Of a stretch of 64,000 bases of DNA, positions 8,203 to 17,575 are shown piece after piece. The position numbers and the translations under genes are program-made. The notes below the pieces were generated by a model. The model was not told where the DNA came from. It saw only the letters and a program-made list of their open reading frames with translations, and searched no databases. The stretch covers positions 62,001 to 126,000 of the forward strand of contig NZ_AULT01000010.1 of the NCBI RefSeq assembly GCF_000422425.1. The letters run 5' to 3'. This DNA comes from Oceanospirillum beijerinckii DSM 7166 (GTDB taxonomy: Bacteria; Pseudomonadota; Gammaproteobacteria; Pseudomonadales; Halomonadaceae). Position 1 is the first letter of the stretch, and every line of letters begins with the position of its first letter.

Positions 8203-9714
8203 CTAGATCCAATTTACTACGGCATACATACCGACAATAGACATCACGATAGTGTATGGCAGCGCCATCAGCACCATGCGGCCATAAGATAAACGTACGA
8301 GTGGGGCAATGGCTGAGGTCAGCAGGAACAGGAAGGCGGCCTGGCCATTAGGCGTCGCCACACTGGGCAGGTTGGTACCCGTATTGACCGCAACGGCCAG
8401 AGTATCAAAGTGCTCACGGGTGATTGCACCGGAATCCAGTGCCGCTTTAATCTCAGAGATATAAACCGTGGCTACAAACACGTTATCACTGATCGCAGAT
8501 AGCAGCCCGTTTGCAATAAACAGCATACCTGGCTGCTGGCTCGGCTCCATATCCAGTACCATCTGGATAAATGGTTGGAACAGGTGCTGCTCATGGATTA
8601 CGGCAACTACTGAGAAAAAGACAATTAACAGTGCGGTAAAAGGCAGAGCCTCTTCAAAGGCATGGCCGATCTGGTGCTCTTCGGTGATACCGTTAAAGGC
8701 CGTTTGCAGGACGATAATTACCAGGCCAATCAAGCCCACTTCGGCAATGTGGAAGGCCAGAGCAAAGATCAGGAAGGCTGCACAGATCGCCTGTACTACC
8801 AAGGCTGCTTTATCTTTATTGGTGCGTTTTTCTGTTTGATGCTGGTCGTAATCTTGCAGAATAGTGCGCACGGATTCCGGCAGTTTAACGCCATAACCTA
8901 CGATCTTGGTTTTCTCCAGCACCACACAGGTGATCAGACCTACAACCAATACTGGCATGGTGACTGGGGCCATGCGGGTAAAGAATTCAACAAAGTTCCA
9001 TCCGGCTACTTTGGCAATCAGCAGGTTCTGTGGTTCGCCTACCAAGGTGCAGACGCCACCCAGTGCGGTACCTACGGCGGCATGCATCAGCAGGCTGCGC
9101 AGAAAGGCGCGGAATTGTTCCAGATCTTCTTTATGCTGATCGTGCAGTTCCTGGTCATCACCATGATCATGGCTCTTGGTGTGGAACTGCTTACCTGATG
9201 CAACCTTGTGGTAAACCGAGTAGAAGCCTACACCGATGCTGATTACAACTGCGGTTACCGTCAGCGCATCCAGGAAAGCCGATAGTAAAGCTGCGGCGAT
9301 ACAGAACAGCAATGAGAGCATGGATTTTGAGCGTACGCCCAACAGGATCTTGGTAAAGGCAAACAGCAGGAGCTGTTTCATAAAGTAGATCCCGGCCACC
9401 ATAAAGACCAGCAGCAGAATCACTTCCAGGTTGGCTTCCACTTCGTGCATAACGGATTCAGGGGAAGCTAACCCAATGGCTATGGCTTCGATGGCGAGCA
9501 GTCCACCGGGTTGCAAAGGATAGCACTTCAGCGCCATCGCCAGCGTAAAAATAAACTGGACAATCAACAACCAGCCCGCAGCAAAGGGGCCAAAGCCAGG
9601 CATAAAAAACAGGATAGGATTAATAATTAGAAAGGCTAGAATGACTTTCTTGTACCACATAGGTGAGTTACCAAGAAAGTTTCTCAAAAAGCCTTGCGAC
9701 ATGGTCTGTGCCAT
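8203..9714 (-). CDS. nhaB: Na+/H+ antiporter NhaB
   Basis: Inner-membrane sodium/proton antiporter of 503 residues (E. coli NhaB is 513), exporting Na+ in exchange for protons. It has about 12 hydrophobic segments. NhaB hallmarks are the start [43 protein letters not shown] near residue 150, a His/Asp-rich cytoplasmic loop near 195-205, [14 protein letters not shown] near 222-235, and [21 protein letters not shown] precedes the ATG. It is monocistronic, with its own terminator. It fits a marine sodium economy. Confidence 0.95.
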   Translation of the reverse strand: MAQTMSQGFLRNFLGNSPMWYKKVILAFLIINPILFFMPGFGPFAAGWLLIVQFIFTLAMALKCYPLQPGGLLAIEAIAIGLASPESVMHEVEANLEVILLLVFMVAGIYFMKQLLLFAFTKILLGVRSKSMLSLLFCIAAALLSAFLDALTVTAVVISIGVGFYSVYHKVASGKQFHTKSHDHGDDQELHDQHKEDLEQFRAFLRSLLMHAAVGTALGGVCTLVGEPQNLLIAKVAGWNFVEFFTRMAPVTMPVLVVGLITCVVLEKTKIVGYGVKLPESVRTILQDYDQHQTEKRTNKDKAALVVQAICAAFLIFALAFHIAEVGLIGLVIIVLQTAFNGITEEHQIGHAFEEALPFTALLIVFFSVVAVIHEQHLFQPFIQMVLDMEPSQQPGMLFIANGLLSAISDNVFVATVYISEIKAALDSGAITREHFDTLAVAVNTGTNLPSVATPNGQAAFLFLLTSAIAPLVRLSYGRMVLMALPYTIVMSIVGMYAVVNWI

Positions 9715-10471
9715 TTGAGTGTTCCTTAAAAAAGGTTTGGGGGTCGGTTTTAATTTTTTTTGTCAGCCAGCCCATCTTTCAGGAACTCACGGAAGTACCG
9801 GAGCCTTGAGAGCGTACCTGATCTGTGCAGTAAATATTGTTGTTATGCACAGGCATGCCCTGCTCTGCCCAGCAGGAGAAAGCCGGGGGCATTATACACA
9901 CATCACTACAAAAACAGAGCGCTTGATAGGTCGTTAAATAGTGGAATAGAGACCAAATGATGGTGTTATAACCCGGAGGGGCTAATCCTTATGGGTAATG
10001 GTTTGATTTCTATAAGGTTTATTTTGTGAATTAGTAGTCGCACTCGATATAGGTTTTTTGTATGGCAATAAGTTTTTGTATAGCGACAGTTTTGAAGGTG
10101 CGATAATTTTTTGAATAGCAACAAGACATTAGCTTTAGGGTATCAGGTTAGCTTTGCCCAGTGCTTTTGGATAAGCTAGATCTGATGCCATAAACGGCTC
10201 AACAAGGCGCAAGACCGGCATGCAGTTCACCCGTCTGATGTGCATGATTTTAAAAGTGATTATTAGCCCTGATTAAAGAGATGAAAGCCTGTCAGATCAT
10301 TTAGTAAGTGCTTTCTTTCAGGGTATGCGTAGAAATATACCCAAATAAGAATATTCCGCTGTGTCTGCTGGCTACACCCGAGTATGCAGGTAGGTAGAAG
10401 TAGAGTTGATGTAGAGAAGTTTTTGTTTGGTGCTTAGAGAATTAGTCCCCCTATTTCGAGAAGGATAGCTC
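9715..10471. other. 757-base divergent intergenic region
   Basis: It separates nhaB (minus) and glnE (plus). I see no convincing coding frame. The only structure noticed is the degenerate tandem repeat listed separately at 10050-10121. The region is AT-rich near its middle and presumably holds both promoters, which I could not place with confidence. Confidence 0.5.
10050..10121. repeat. Four degenerate 17-19-bp tandem repeats
   Basis: Units start at 10050, 10069, 10087 and 10104. They share the shape TAAGTTTTTGTATAGCGA (unit 2), with variants such as TAATTTTTTGAATAGCAA (unit 4). They lie upstream of glnE in non-coding DNA. Confidence 0.5.
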
Positions 10472-13366
10472 ATGAGTTTGCCCGATCAGTTACAACAAAC
10501 CTGTGATAATAACTGGCAGCGACTGTCAGAGACGCTGGATGCAGACCAGATTACCCAGCTAAAAGCCTATTCAGCGGCGGACAAAATTATCACCACCAGT
10601 GATTACGTGGTGGAAAGCATGCTGCGTTTCCCACTGCTGTTGAAGGAGATGCTGGACAATAACTGGTTGGAAATGCCGCTGAACACGCAGCAGATGCGTG
10701 AGTTGTTGCAAACTAAGATCGCCGGTGTTGAAAGCGAAAATGATCTGCACCGGGTGCTGCGTCAATTCCGTCGTCAGATGATGATGCGCATTATCTGGCG
10801 TGACTTCTCCTTCCAGGCCAATATGTGGCAAACCACGGCAGAACTGAGCGATCTGGCAGACATCTGTGTCGATGAAGCACTGAACTGGCTATATGATCAT
10901 TACTGCCAGCAGTGGGGCACGCCGTATTCGAAAGCGGAAGCGGGAGAAGAATCGATACCGCAACGTATGGTGGTGATCGGTATGGGCAAGCTGGGTGCCC
11001 GTGAACTGAACCTGTCGTCGGATATCGATCTGATGTTCTGCTTCCCCCGTCACGGTCAGACCCAGGGCGGTCGCCGTACGCTGGATAATCAGGATTTCTT
11101 TATCCGCCTGGGTCAGAAGCTAATTGCTGCGCTGGATAATAATACCGTCGATGGTTTTGTTTTCCGTGTCGATATGCGTCTGCGTCCTTATGGTCAAAGT
11201 GGTGCGCTGTCACTGAGCTTCCCGGCCATGGTGGATTACTACCATGATCAGGGCCGTGAGTGGGAGCGCTACGCCATGATTAAAGCTCGGGTGATTGCCG
11301 GTGATCTGGTATCCGGTAATGAGCTGCTGCAGGATCTGAACTCCTTTGTCTATCGCAAGTATGTGGATTACAGCGCCATCGAATCCCTGCGTGATATGAA
11401 GTCGATGATCAATCGCGAGGTGCGTCGTAAAGGCCTGACCACAAACGTGAAGTTAGGCTCCGGTGGTATCCGGGAGGTGGAGTTTATCACCCAGGTGTTC
11501 CAGCTGATTCGCGGCGGTCGTGAGACGGAACTGCAGGAAAGATCGATTCGCAAGGTGCTGCCTATTATCAGTGGCATGGGCCTGTTACCCCAGCAGATTA
11601 CCGATGAGCTGTTAGAGGCTTATCTATTCCTGCGGAATGCGGAGCATGCGCTACAAGGTGTTGCTGATCAGCAAACCCAGACCCTGCCGGAAGACGATTA
11701 CCCGCGTCTGCGCATGGCCTGCATTATGAACTTTGATAACTGGCAGGCGTTTGAAGAGAAACTGGATTATCAGCGCGCCCGTGTCGCTGAGCACTTTGCC
11801 AATGTGATTGCGGCCCCAGATGATGATGAGGAAGCGGATCAGAGTCTGAGCGCTGAATTGGGCGCGATCTGGAAGGGGGAATATGAGCCGGAAGCAGGCA
11901 CCTCTCTGCTGGATGATCAGGGGTTTGAGCAGCCTGAAGATACTTTCAAACGTCTGGAACAGCTCAGAAGCAGCCGTGTGGTGCAAAGCCTGCAGAGGGA
12001 AGGTAAGCAACGCCTGGATCAGTTTATGCCGCTGTTGCTGGCTGCCGTGACCGAAAGTGATACGCCGTCGCGCACCCTTGAGCGCACCCTGCAGTTAGTA
12101 GAAGCGGTACTGCGCCGTAGTGCCTATTTTGTCCTCTTAATGGAAAACCCGGGCGCGCTGAAGCAGCTGGTGAAACTGTGTTCTGCCAGTCCTTGGATTG
12201 CCGAGCACCTGGCCCGTACGCCGATTCTACTGGATGAGCTGCTCAATACTGCCACCCTTTACACGCCTGCTGAGCTGGAGCCGCTACGTGATGAGCTGCG
12301 TCAACAGATGCTGCGTATCCCGGAAGAAGATGAAGAAGCCCAGATGGAGGCGCTGCGTTACTTTAAGCGTGCTCATGTTCTGCGGGTCGCCGCGTCCGAT
12401 ATTATGGGCACCCGTCAGCTGATGAAGGTGAGTGATTATCTGACCTTTATTGCCGAAGCAATTCTGGAGCATGTGCTGCAGATGGCATGGAAGAAGATGA
12501 CCGATAAACACGGTCGTCCGGCCAAAGCGGATGGTAGCCCCTGTGACCCCGGCTTTGCCATTGTCGGTTACGGCAAAATGGGCGGCATAGAGCTGGGTTA
12601 CGGTTCCGATCTGGATCTGGTATTCCTGCACGATGCGGCCCCTCAGGGTTATACCGATGGTGATAAGAGCATTGATAATGGCGTCTTCTTTACCCGTCTG
12701 GGTCAGCGCATTATCCATATTCTGAATACCATGACCTCCTCGGGTCAGCTGTATGAGGTGGATATGCGTCTGCGTCCCTCCGGTAACTCGGGTCTCTTGG
12801 TGAGTTCACTGAAAGCCTTCAGGGACTATCAGCTGAAAGAGGCCTGGACCTGGGAGAAACAGGCTCTGGTCCGTGCCCGTGTGGTGGTCGGCTGTCCAGA
12901 TGTGGCTGCCAAGTTTGAGCAGATTCGCGCCGAGATCCTGTCTGAAGAGCGCGATGAGGCGCAGCTGCAGGAGGATGTGGTTTCCATGCGCATCAAGATG
13001 CGCGATAACCTGGGCTCAAAACCGGCGGTGGGTGATGAAGCGCCGATGTTCCATCTGAAGCAGGATGCCGGTGGTATGGTGGATATTGAGTTTATGGCGC
13101 AATACTGTGTGCTGCGTTTTAGCCCGCAACACCCGGAACTGCTGCAGTGGACCGATAATATCCGTATTCTGGAAACGGTGCAGCAGGTGGGGATTTTGCC
13201 AGAAGATGAGGTGAAACTGCTGAGCGAGGCTTATCTGCTTTACCGTCAGGCTGCTCATAACGCCTCGATGCAGAAAACCAAGAGCCAGGTGCCAGCAGAT
13301 CGCTTTGTTGAAGAGCGGGCCAGGGTGAGCGCCATCTGGCAGCGTTTGCTCAATACCGATCAATAA
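10472..13366 (+). CDS. glnE: Bifunctional glutamine synthetase adenylyltransferase/deadenylase GlnE
   Basis: 964 residues (E. coli 946). It attaches and removes AMP on glutamine synthetase in response to PII signals, tuning ammonia assimilation. Two nucleotidyltransferase domains are visible: the N-terminal deadenylase (GMGKLGARELNLSSDIDLMF, residues about 170-190) and the C-terminal adenylylase (GYGKMGGIELGYGSDLDLVF, about 690-710). Each carries the paired acidic residues of the DxD signature and its own RLRP-type loop (DMRLRPYGQSGAL and DMRLRPSGNSGLL). GAAGGAT precedes the ATG. In related bacteria an LPS heptosyltransferase gene follows glnE, as here. Confidence 0.97.
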   Translation: MSLPDQLQQTCDNNWQRLSETLDADQITQLKAYSAADKIITTSDYVVESMLRFPLLLKEMLDNNWLEMPLNTQQMRELLQTKIAGVESENDLHRVLRQFRRQMMMRIIWRDFSFQANMWQTTAELSDLADICVDEALNWLYDHYCQQWGTPYSKAEAGEESIPQRMVVIGMGKLGARELNLSSDIDLMFCFPRHGQTQGGRRTLDNQDFFIRLGQKLIAALDNNTVDGFVFRVDMRLRPYGQSGALSLSFPAMVDYYHDQGREWERYAMIKARVIAGDLVSGNELLQDLNSFVYRKYVDYSAIESLRDMKSMINREVRRKGLTTNVKLGSGGIREVEFITQVFQLIRGGRETELQERSIRKVLPIISGMGLLPQQITDELLEAYLFLRNAEHALQGVADQQTQTLPEDDYPRLRMACIMNFDNWQAFEEKLDYQRARVAEHFANVIAAPDDDEEADQSLSAELGAIWKGEYEPEAGTSLLDDQGFEQPEDTFKRLEQLRSSRVVQSLQREGKQRLDQFMPLLLAAVTESDTPSRTLERTLQLVEAVLRRSAYFVLLMENPGALKQLVKLCSASPWIAEHLARTPILLDELLNTATLYTPAELEPLRDELRQQMLRIPEEDEEAQMEALRYFKRAHVLRVAASDIMGTRQLMKVSDYLTFIAEAILEHVLQMAWKKMTDKHGRPAKADGSPCDPGFAIVGYGKMGGIELGYGSDLDLVFLHDAAPQGYTDGDKSIDNGVFFTRLGQRIIHILNTMTSSGQLYEVDMRLRPSGNSGLLVSSLKAFRDYQLKEAWTWEKQALVRARVVVGCPDVAAKFEQIRAEILSEERDEAQLQEDVVSMRIKMRDNLGSKPAVGDEAPMFHLKQDAGGMVDIEFMAQYCVLRFSPQHPELLQWTDNIRILETVQQVGILPEDEVKLLSEAYLLYRQAAHNASMQKTKSQVPADRFVEERARVSAIWQRLLNTDQ

Positions 13367-13424
13367 TTTCCGAACGTTGCAAGCCAGGGATTTGAAAGCC
13401 AGAACATAGATGGTCAGGAATTAG

Positions 13425-13457
13425 AGGGGTTGACCCGCATGGTGCGGGTTAATCCTC
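13425..13457 (+). terminator. Possible terminator hairpin after glnE
   Basis: ACCCGCA-TGG-TGCGGGT is a perfect 7-bp stem, extended by GAGG/CCTC on the outside. There is no T run, so intrinsic termination is doubtful. Confidence 0.35.
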
Positions 13458-13577
13458 CAGAGGCTAAGCTTTACAATTCTTGCCTCTTCTCTTGCTGCAC
13501 TTTATTGTGGTTCTCGTTAATATCAGTACCTGTCGTTGATTTGTCACTTTTCCGCTCATATCTGAAGAACGTCCGTC

Positions 13578-14618
13578 ATGAAAATACTACTGATTGCTGA
13601 AAACCATCCCGAAGGTCTGTTGAATATCCAGGCTTTAATTCAGCGTTTGGTGCAGAAATATGATGAGGTACATATCAGTCTGATGGTTTCAGAGGGACTG
13701 CAATCCCTGGCTCGCCGTCTACCTGATGTGGATGCGCTTTTCACCTTCCCAGATGCCAGTATGCCGCTGAAGTATTTCTGGTTGGCAGGACGGCAGCTGG
13801 AAGAGTATCACTTTGATCAGGCCATTGTGCTCAATAGCAGCTGGCGCGCGGCGATGGTGGCCTGGATGTCAGGTATCGAACGTCGTACCGGTTACCTGCG
13901 TCGTATGCGAGTGATAGTGCTGAATGATACCCGTTGGCTGAATACTCAGCAGTTTGCCACGGAAAAAGCGCAATACTTAGCATTGGCAGATGATCACGGT
14001 GAAGCGGTAACAGAGCTGCCAGATGCCAAGCTGCTGGTTGATCAAGCCAATGCCGAGGAACAGATCAAAACTCATTATCTGCAATCAGAACGTCCGACGG
14101 TTGTCCTTTGTCCCGGTGGTAATTTGGCTCAGAACCAACGTTGGCCAGCCAGCCATTGGGCGCGTTTAGCGGCAGAGCTGATTGAACAGGGTTGGGCTAT
14201 TTGGCTGGTGGCACCTAAAGCGGATCAGGGGCTCTGTGAGCAGATCTGTGCCGGTCTCGACCGGGAACAGCAGATGGAGATCAGTAATCTGGCCGGGCGT
14301 TTAGCCTGGGAAGATATGGTCGATTTGATCGCCCAAAGCCGTGCGGTGGTGGCGCAGAATAATATCTTCAGTCATATGGCGCTGGCGCTGGATCGACCCT
14401 TGGTATCCCTGTCTGGTGCTCATGAGTTTAGTCGTTATCTACCAGAAAACAGTGACGCACGTTCCGTCAGTAGTGATCGTCACTGTCAGCCTTGCGAACA
14501 GGACTCCTGTCGCATGGAGACAGACCAATCGGGTACTGCGCCTTGTATCCAGGCGTTGAGCGTTGATCGGGTGCGTGCGGCAATTCTGAGCATGGTGCCG
14601 ATGCAGGCAGTGGATTAA
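13578..14618 (+). CDS. Glycosyltransferase family 9, divergent heptosyltransferase (WaaF-like)
   Basis: 346 residues with a heptosyltransferase II layout: MKILLI start, SWRAAMVAWMSGIERRTGY near residue 88-105, MRVIVLNDTRWLN, and NQRWPASHWARLA near 186-198. In E. coli WaaF the N-terminal motif GD (catalytic Asp13) aligns here with EG, so the Asp is lost. The donor-binding motif DSGLMH aligns with NNIFSH at 261-266, losing Asp, Ser and Gly. A Cys-rich segment (HCQPCEQDSC) follows near residue 298. The position after glnE suggests an LPS core role, but the missing residues raise the possibility of a changed donor or lost activity. Confidence 0.75.
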   Translation: MKILLIAENHPEGLLNIQALIQRLVQKYDEVHISLMVSEGLQSLARRLPDVDALFTFPDASMPLKYFWLAGRQLEEYHFDQAIVLNSSWRAAMVAWMSGIERRTGYLRRMRVIVLNDTRWLNTQQFATEKAQYLALADDHGEAVTELPDAKLLVDQANAEEQIKTHYLQSERPTVVLCPGGNLAQNQRWPASHWARLAAELIEQGWAIWLVAPKADQGLCEQICAGLDREQQMEISNLAGRLAWEDMVDLIAQSRAVVAQNNIFSHMALALDRPLVSLSGAHEFSRYLPENSDARSVSSDRHCQPCEQDSCRMETDQSGTAPCIQALSVDRVRAAILSMVPMQAVD

Positions 14619-15069
14619 ATCTATGCTAATCGAGTCTGTCTATAATCCACTTTAAATGATGAGATTTTTTCACTAATTGCTGTGAATAATCTCACTTGTT
14701 CTTCTTGGTACTACCATTAGAATCTGCAGGATCTGATTGATCTCTGAATGTATATTTTTTAATGACACAATGCTTGAGTTACATAACCCGTATGAGCTGG
14801 TGCATGGCACGCCAGTGCTCTTATGCGTCTGTACTCAGCGGTTTTTGCTCAATCCTGCGTTTGTCTCCACTGCGTGCTATCAAGAATGCGTGCAGTCAGC
14901 CCAATGAAGCCCTGTTCAGTGTGATTCAGCTGCAGCAGCGCACTCACCACAGTTGATCTCTTTTTCTTAATCAAATCGTTCTGTTTAACCCGCTGATTTG
15001 TATTTGGCTGCTTTGGCTTTGATCCTTACCTGCCAGATAGCACCTGTTTTGAGAAAGAGAGAAATAACG
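14619..15069. other. 451-base intergenic region with no convincing gene
   Basis: Two overlapping short frames exist: one of 64 codons at 14762-14956, and one of 45 codons at 14770-14907 beginning MLELHNPYELVHG. Neither has a ribosome site, and I do not accept either as a gene. The composition of 14770-14960 looks coding-like, so a decayed gene is possible. Confidence 0.4.
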
Positions 15070-15750
15070 ATGAAACGTCACGCCCATGCCTGGTTAGGTC
15101 TGTTGGAAGGTAGCTTTTTGATGGCGCTGGGAATCCTGTTTTTAAAATCTACCCATGTGGCCGTTGGTGGTATTACCGGTGTTGCCTTGATAGCAGATTG
15201 GTTATCTGATCGCTTTACCTTTGGCCAGATCTTCCTGCTGATTAATCTGCCGTTTTACTGGTTAGCTTATCGTGAAAAGGGTGGTACGTTCACCTTGCGT
15301 ACTGCTGTTGCGGTGACTCTGATCGGCGTATTAACGGATCTGTTGGGTCAAAATATCGATGTGCAATTGGATTCCCCTATTCTGGGAGCGCTGGCCAGCG
15401 GTGCCTTAGTGGCCTTTGGTATAGTGACTCTGTTTCAGCATAATGCTTCGACGGGCGGCTTTACCGTGCTGGTATTGTGGCTGGAGCGCCGTTGGCAGGT
15501 TAATCGTGGTATTGCGCTGTTAACCATTGATGCTATCACTATTATCAGTGCCCTGGCACTGTTCGGTGCTGGGTTATGGTTAAGCTCTTTGCTGGTAACG
15601 GTAGTGATGGGTTTGATTATTGGTCGCTATAAACCGCAAAACCCTCAGCCACAGTTGAAAAAGTCGTCATATGCGCCTATTGCTGTGCCTATGCCTGTGG
15701 TTACGATGGCACAAAAAAATCAGATGACAAATCGCGACAAATTGGCGTAA
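15070..15750 (+). CDS. YitT-family (DUF161-type) integral membrane protein
   Basis: 226 residues from ATG 15070, which has a purine-rich GAGAAAGAGAG ribosome region; the frame is open to 14998 but that extension is not needed. There are five to six hydrophobic helices. YitT-family signatures are GSFLMALGILFLKS, AVGGITGVALIADWL near residue 35-50, INLPFYWLAYREKG, and HNASTGGFTVLVLWL near 140. The C-terminus is a soluble tail of about 35 residues. The family is common in bacteria and its function is unknown; substrate transport is assumed from topology only. Confidence 0.85.
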   Translation: MKRHAHAWLGLLEGSFLMALGILFLKSTHVAVGGITGVALIADWLSDRFTFGQIFLLINLPFYWLAYREKGGTFTLRTAVAVTLIGVLTDLLGQNIDVQLDSPILGALASGALVAFGIVTLFQHNASTGGFTVLVLWLERRWQVNRGIALLTIDAITIISALALFGAGLWLSSLLVTVVMGLIIGRYKPQNPQPQLKKSSYAPIAVPMPVVTMAQKNQMTNRDKLA

Positions 15751-15874
15751 GTATTGGCGCCGGTCGGCTTGTAAAGATCGGGTAGATGCTTAAGCCGATA
15801 GAGTCAATCTGATTGTATTCAGGTGCGCCCGTAGAATGGGGGTGCCTGATAATGTTTTTTCTTAACCGGCTTTA

Positions 15875-16210
15875 TTAGTAAGACTGCACTAAAGAGTTGC
15901 TGGGTTCTTTTAAAAAAGTGGGAAAAATAGAGTGCTCTTTTTTTCTGTTGTGATCAGCTTTATTAATCAAATCTGAGTTGTTGAATAATAGTTCGGCCAA
16001 TTCTTCAATTGAATTAAAACCAACATGCTTATCACCCAGGTGTGCCCAGTAGTTATAGCAGTCAGGGTCAAGGTATTGATTTATATGGTTATATGGTGGC
16101 AAGGACGTAATTCGATCACTTTTCACTGTTGCCATTCCCGGCATAATATCAATAGCATCATCTCTGTTTTTGTAGATTGATATATTTAGCTTAGTGCTGT
16201 TAGCTGGCAT
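15875..16210 (-). CDS. 111-residue hypothetical protein in AT-rich DNA
   Basis: Not recognised. 111 residues, soluble, no signal peptide, rich in Asn, Ser, Lys and Ile. It contains YNHINQYLDPDCYNYWAHLG in the middle and a SIEELAELLFNN segment. Base composition is clearly more AT-rich than the neighbouring genes, and codon use follows, which suggests acquisition from elsewhere. The ribosome site (GGTGAA) is modest. An FNR-type box lies 136 bases upstream of the start. It could also be a chance frame, but a 111-codon frame ending cleanly beside another gene favours a real one. Confidence 0.5.
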   Translation of the reverse strand: MPANSTKLNISIYKNRDDAIDIMPGMATVKSDRITSLPPYNHINQYLDPDCYNYWAHLGDKHVGFNSIEELAELLFNNSDLINKADHNRKKEHSIFPTFLKEPSNSLVQSY

Positions 16211-16590
16211 ATATTCACCAATATCCTTAACAAGAGAAAAGCAGCTGCTTTCTGTCTTTTTAAATACTTCTTTTGTCTGTAGCTGAACTTATACTCTAAT
16301 TTGTATTTGCATGTTATTACATGATATTACAAAACAATCGGCTTATTGATATAGGTCAAATTGTGACGCGTTAGCTTGTTCAAAACGTCAATTAAATAGT
16401 GAAGATATCCACCTGCCTTTGAAAGCATGATGAAAGGTGCGACGCTATGCTTCTTGTGTTTGGGGCGCGGGAACGCGACGTATATCAAATCTTAACCCTC
16501 TATTAACCTCTTAAATGTTTAACTTGAGACCGATTTTATCTAGGCTTGTAGCCCTTGTTTGATTGACCGGTCGGCTTAAGGGTGATCGCC
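16211..16590. other. 380-base divergent intergenic region
   Basis: It separates the AT-rich hypothetical gene (minus) from the TSUP permease (plus). It contains the FNR-like box listed separately and, at 16476-16488, a half-matching ATCAA site. No coding frame is evident. Confidence 0.45.
16346..16359. promoter_or_regulatory. FNR/Anr-type box
   Basis: TTGAT-ATAG-GTCAA matches TTGAT-N4-ATCAA at 9 of 10 positions. No well-placed -10 was found on either strand, so the target gene is unclear. Confidence 0.4.
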
Positions 16591-17325
16591 ATGGATCTAT
16601 CGGCATTTGATTTGGCTCTACTGACTCTGACCAGTGGCTTTACCTCTTTGATGACTGCTTCGGTGGGCATCGGTGGTGGCGTGCTGTTATTGGCGGTGAT
16701 GGCCTCTATACTGCCGGCCAATGTATTGATTCCGGTGCATGGTTTGGTGCAGCTGGGCTCCAATGGCAATCGAGCCTTTATGACCCGTCAGCATATTCAC
16801 TGGCCCATGGTGCTGTTTTTTTCACTGGGTGCGTTAGTCGGTGCGCTATCCGCTTCTCAGGTACTGGTGCAGTTGCCATTGGATGTGATTCGATTGGCCG
16901 TAGCGGTTTTTATCTTATTGATGGTGTGGGGTCCTAAACCGAAAAAGCTACAGGTATCTGGCCCGGGCACATTAATAGCCGGTTGTATTACCACCTTTGC
17001 CTCCATGTTTGTAGGGGCTTCGGGACCTTTGGTTGCTGCAGTGGTGCATCGCTCTGGTCAGGAAAAATTAGCGACGACCGCCACCTTTGCCGCCTGTATG
17101 TCTTTTCAGCACTTGTTAAAAGCAATGGTCTTTGGCTTTGTTGGTTTCTCATTTGCCCAGTGGTGGTGGCCGGTCTTGCTGATGATTGCATCCGGTGCTG
17201 TTGGCACCTGGCTAGGCTTAAAGCTGCTGAACCGTTTGCCTGCTGAGCTATTTGCCCAATTGTTTAAAGTCTTGGTTACTTTACTGGCACTGCGTTTGTT
17301 GTGGCAGGCATGGGGAGCGGTCTAG
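16591..17325 (+). CDS. TSUP (TauE/SafE) family membrane permease
   Basis: 244 residues from ATG 16591 with AAGGGTGA at the right distance; a GTG at 16582 is possible but overlaps that site. There are about eight hydrophobic helices in the two-repeat TSUP arrangement: repeat one with TASVGIGGGVLLLAVMA near residue 20-36, repeat two with TTFASMFVGASGPLVAAVV near 130-150. Family members export or import sulfur-containing or organic anions such as sulfite, sulfonates and sulfoacetate. The substrate cannot be told from this sequence, and the neighbours give no hint. Confidence 0.85.
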   Translation: MDLSAFDLALLTLTSGFTSLMTASVGIGGGVLLLAVMASILPANVLIPVHGLVQLGSNGNRAFMTRQHIHWPMVLFFSLGALVGALSASQVLVQLPLDVIRLAVAVFILLMVWGPKPKKLQVSGPGTLIAGCITTFASMFVGASGPLVAAVVHRSGQEKLATTATFAACMSFQHLLKAMVFGFVGFSFAQWWWPVLLMIASGAVGTWLGLKLLNRLPAELFAQLFKVLVTLLALRLLWQAWGAV

Positions 17326-17575
17326 CGATTGAGAGCCGATATCGGGTCGCGATTATTTATTTAAACCGCAATAACTGATTAATTGTTTGTTATCCGTAGT
17401 CTCAATCGCTCCGTATGATACTCCGGTTCAATTGATCTGTAGGTAGGCTGCTTATTTGTTTAACTCAGTGGACGATAGGATACTTCTCTCGTTTGATTTC
17501 TACCTGAGTAACTTTTTACTGATCAGAATTTTAAATGACTCATCAATGCACAGGGATAACGCCGAGGCTGTCTGC

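Noticed and set aside
14762-14956. 64-codon frame (and an overlapping 45-codon frame at 14770-14907)
   Set aside because: No ribosome site for either, Cys/Ser/Arg-rich atypical composition in the longer one, and the two frames compete. A decayed gene is possible but cannot be shown.
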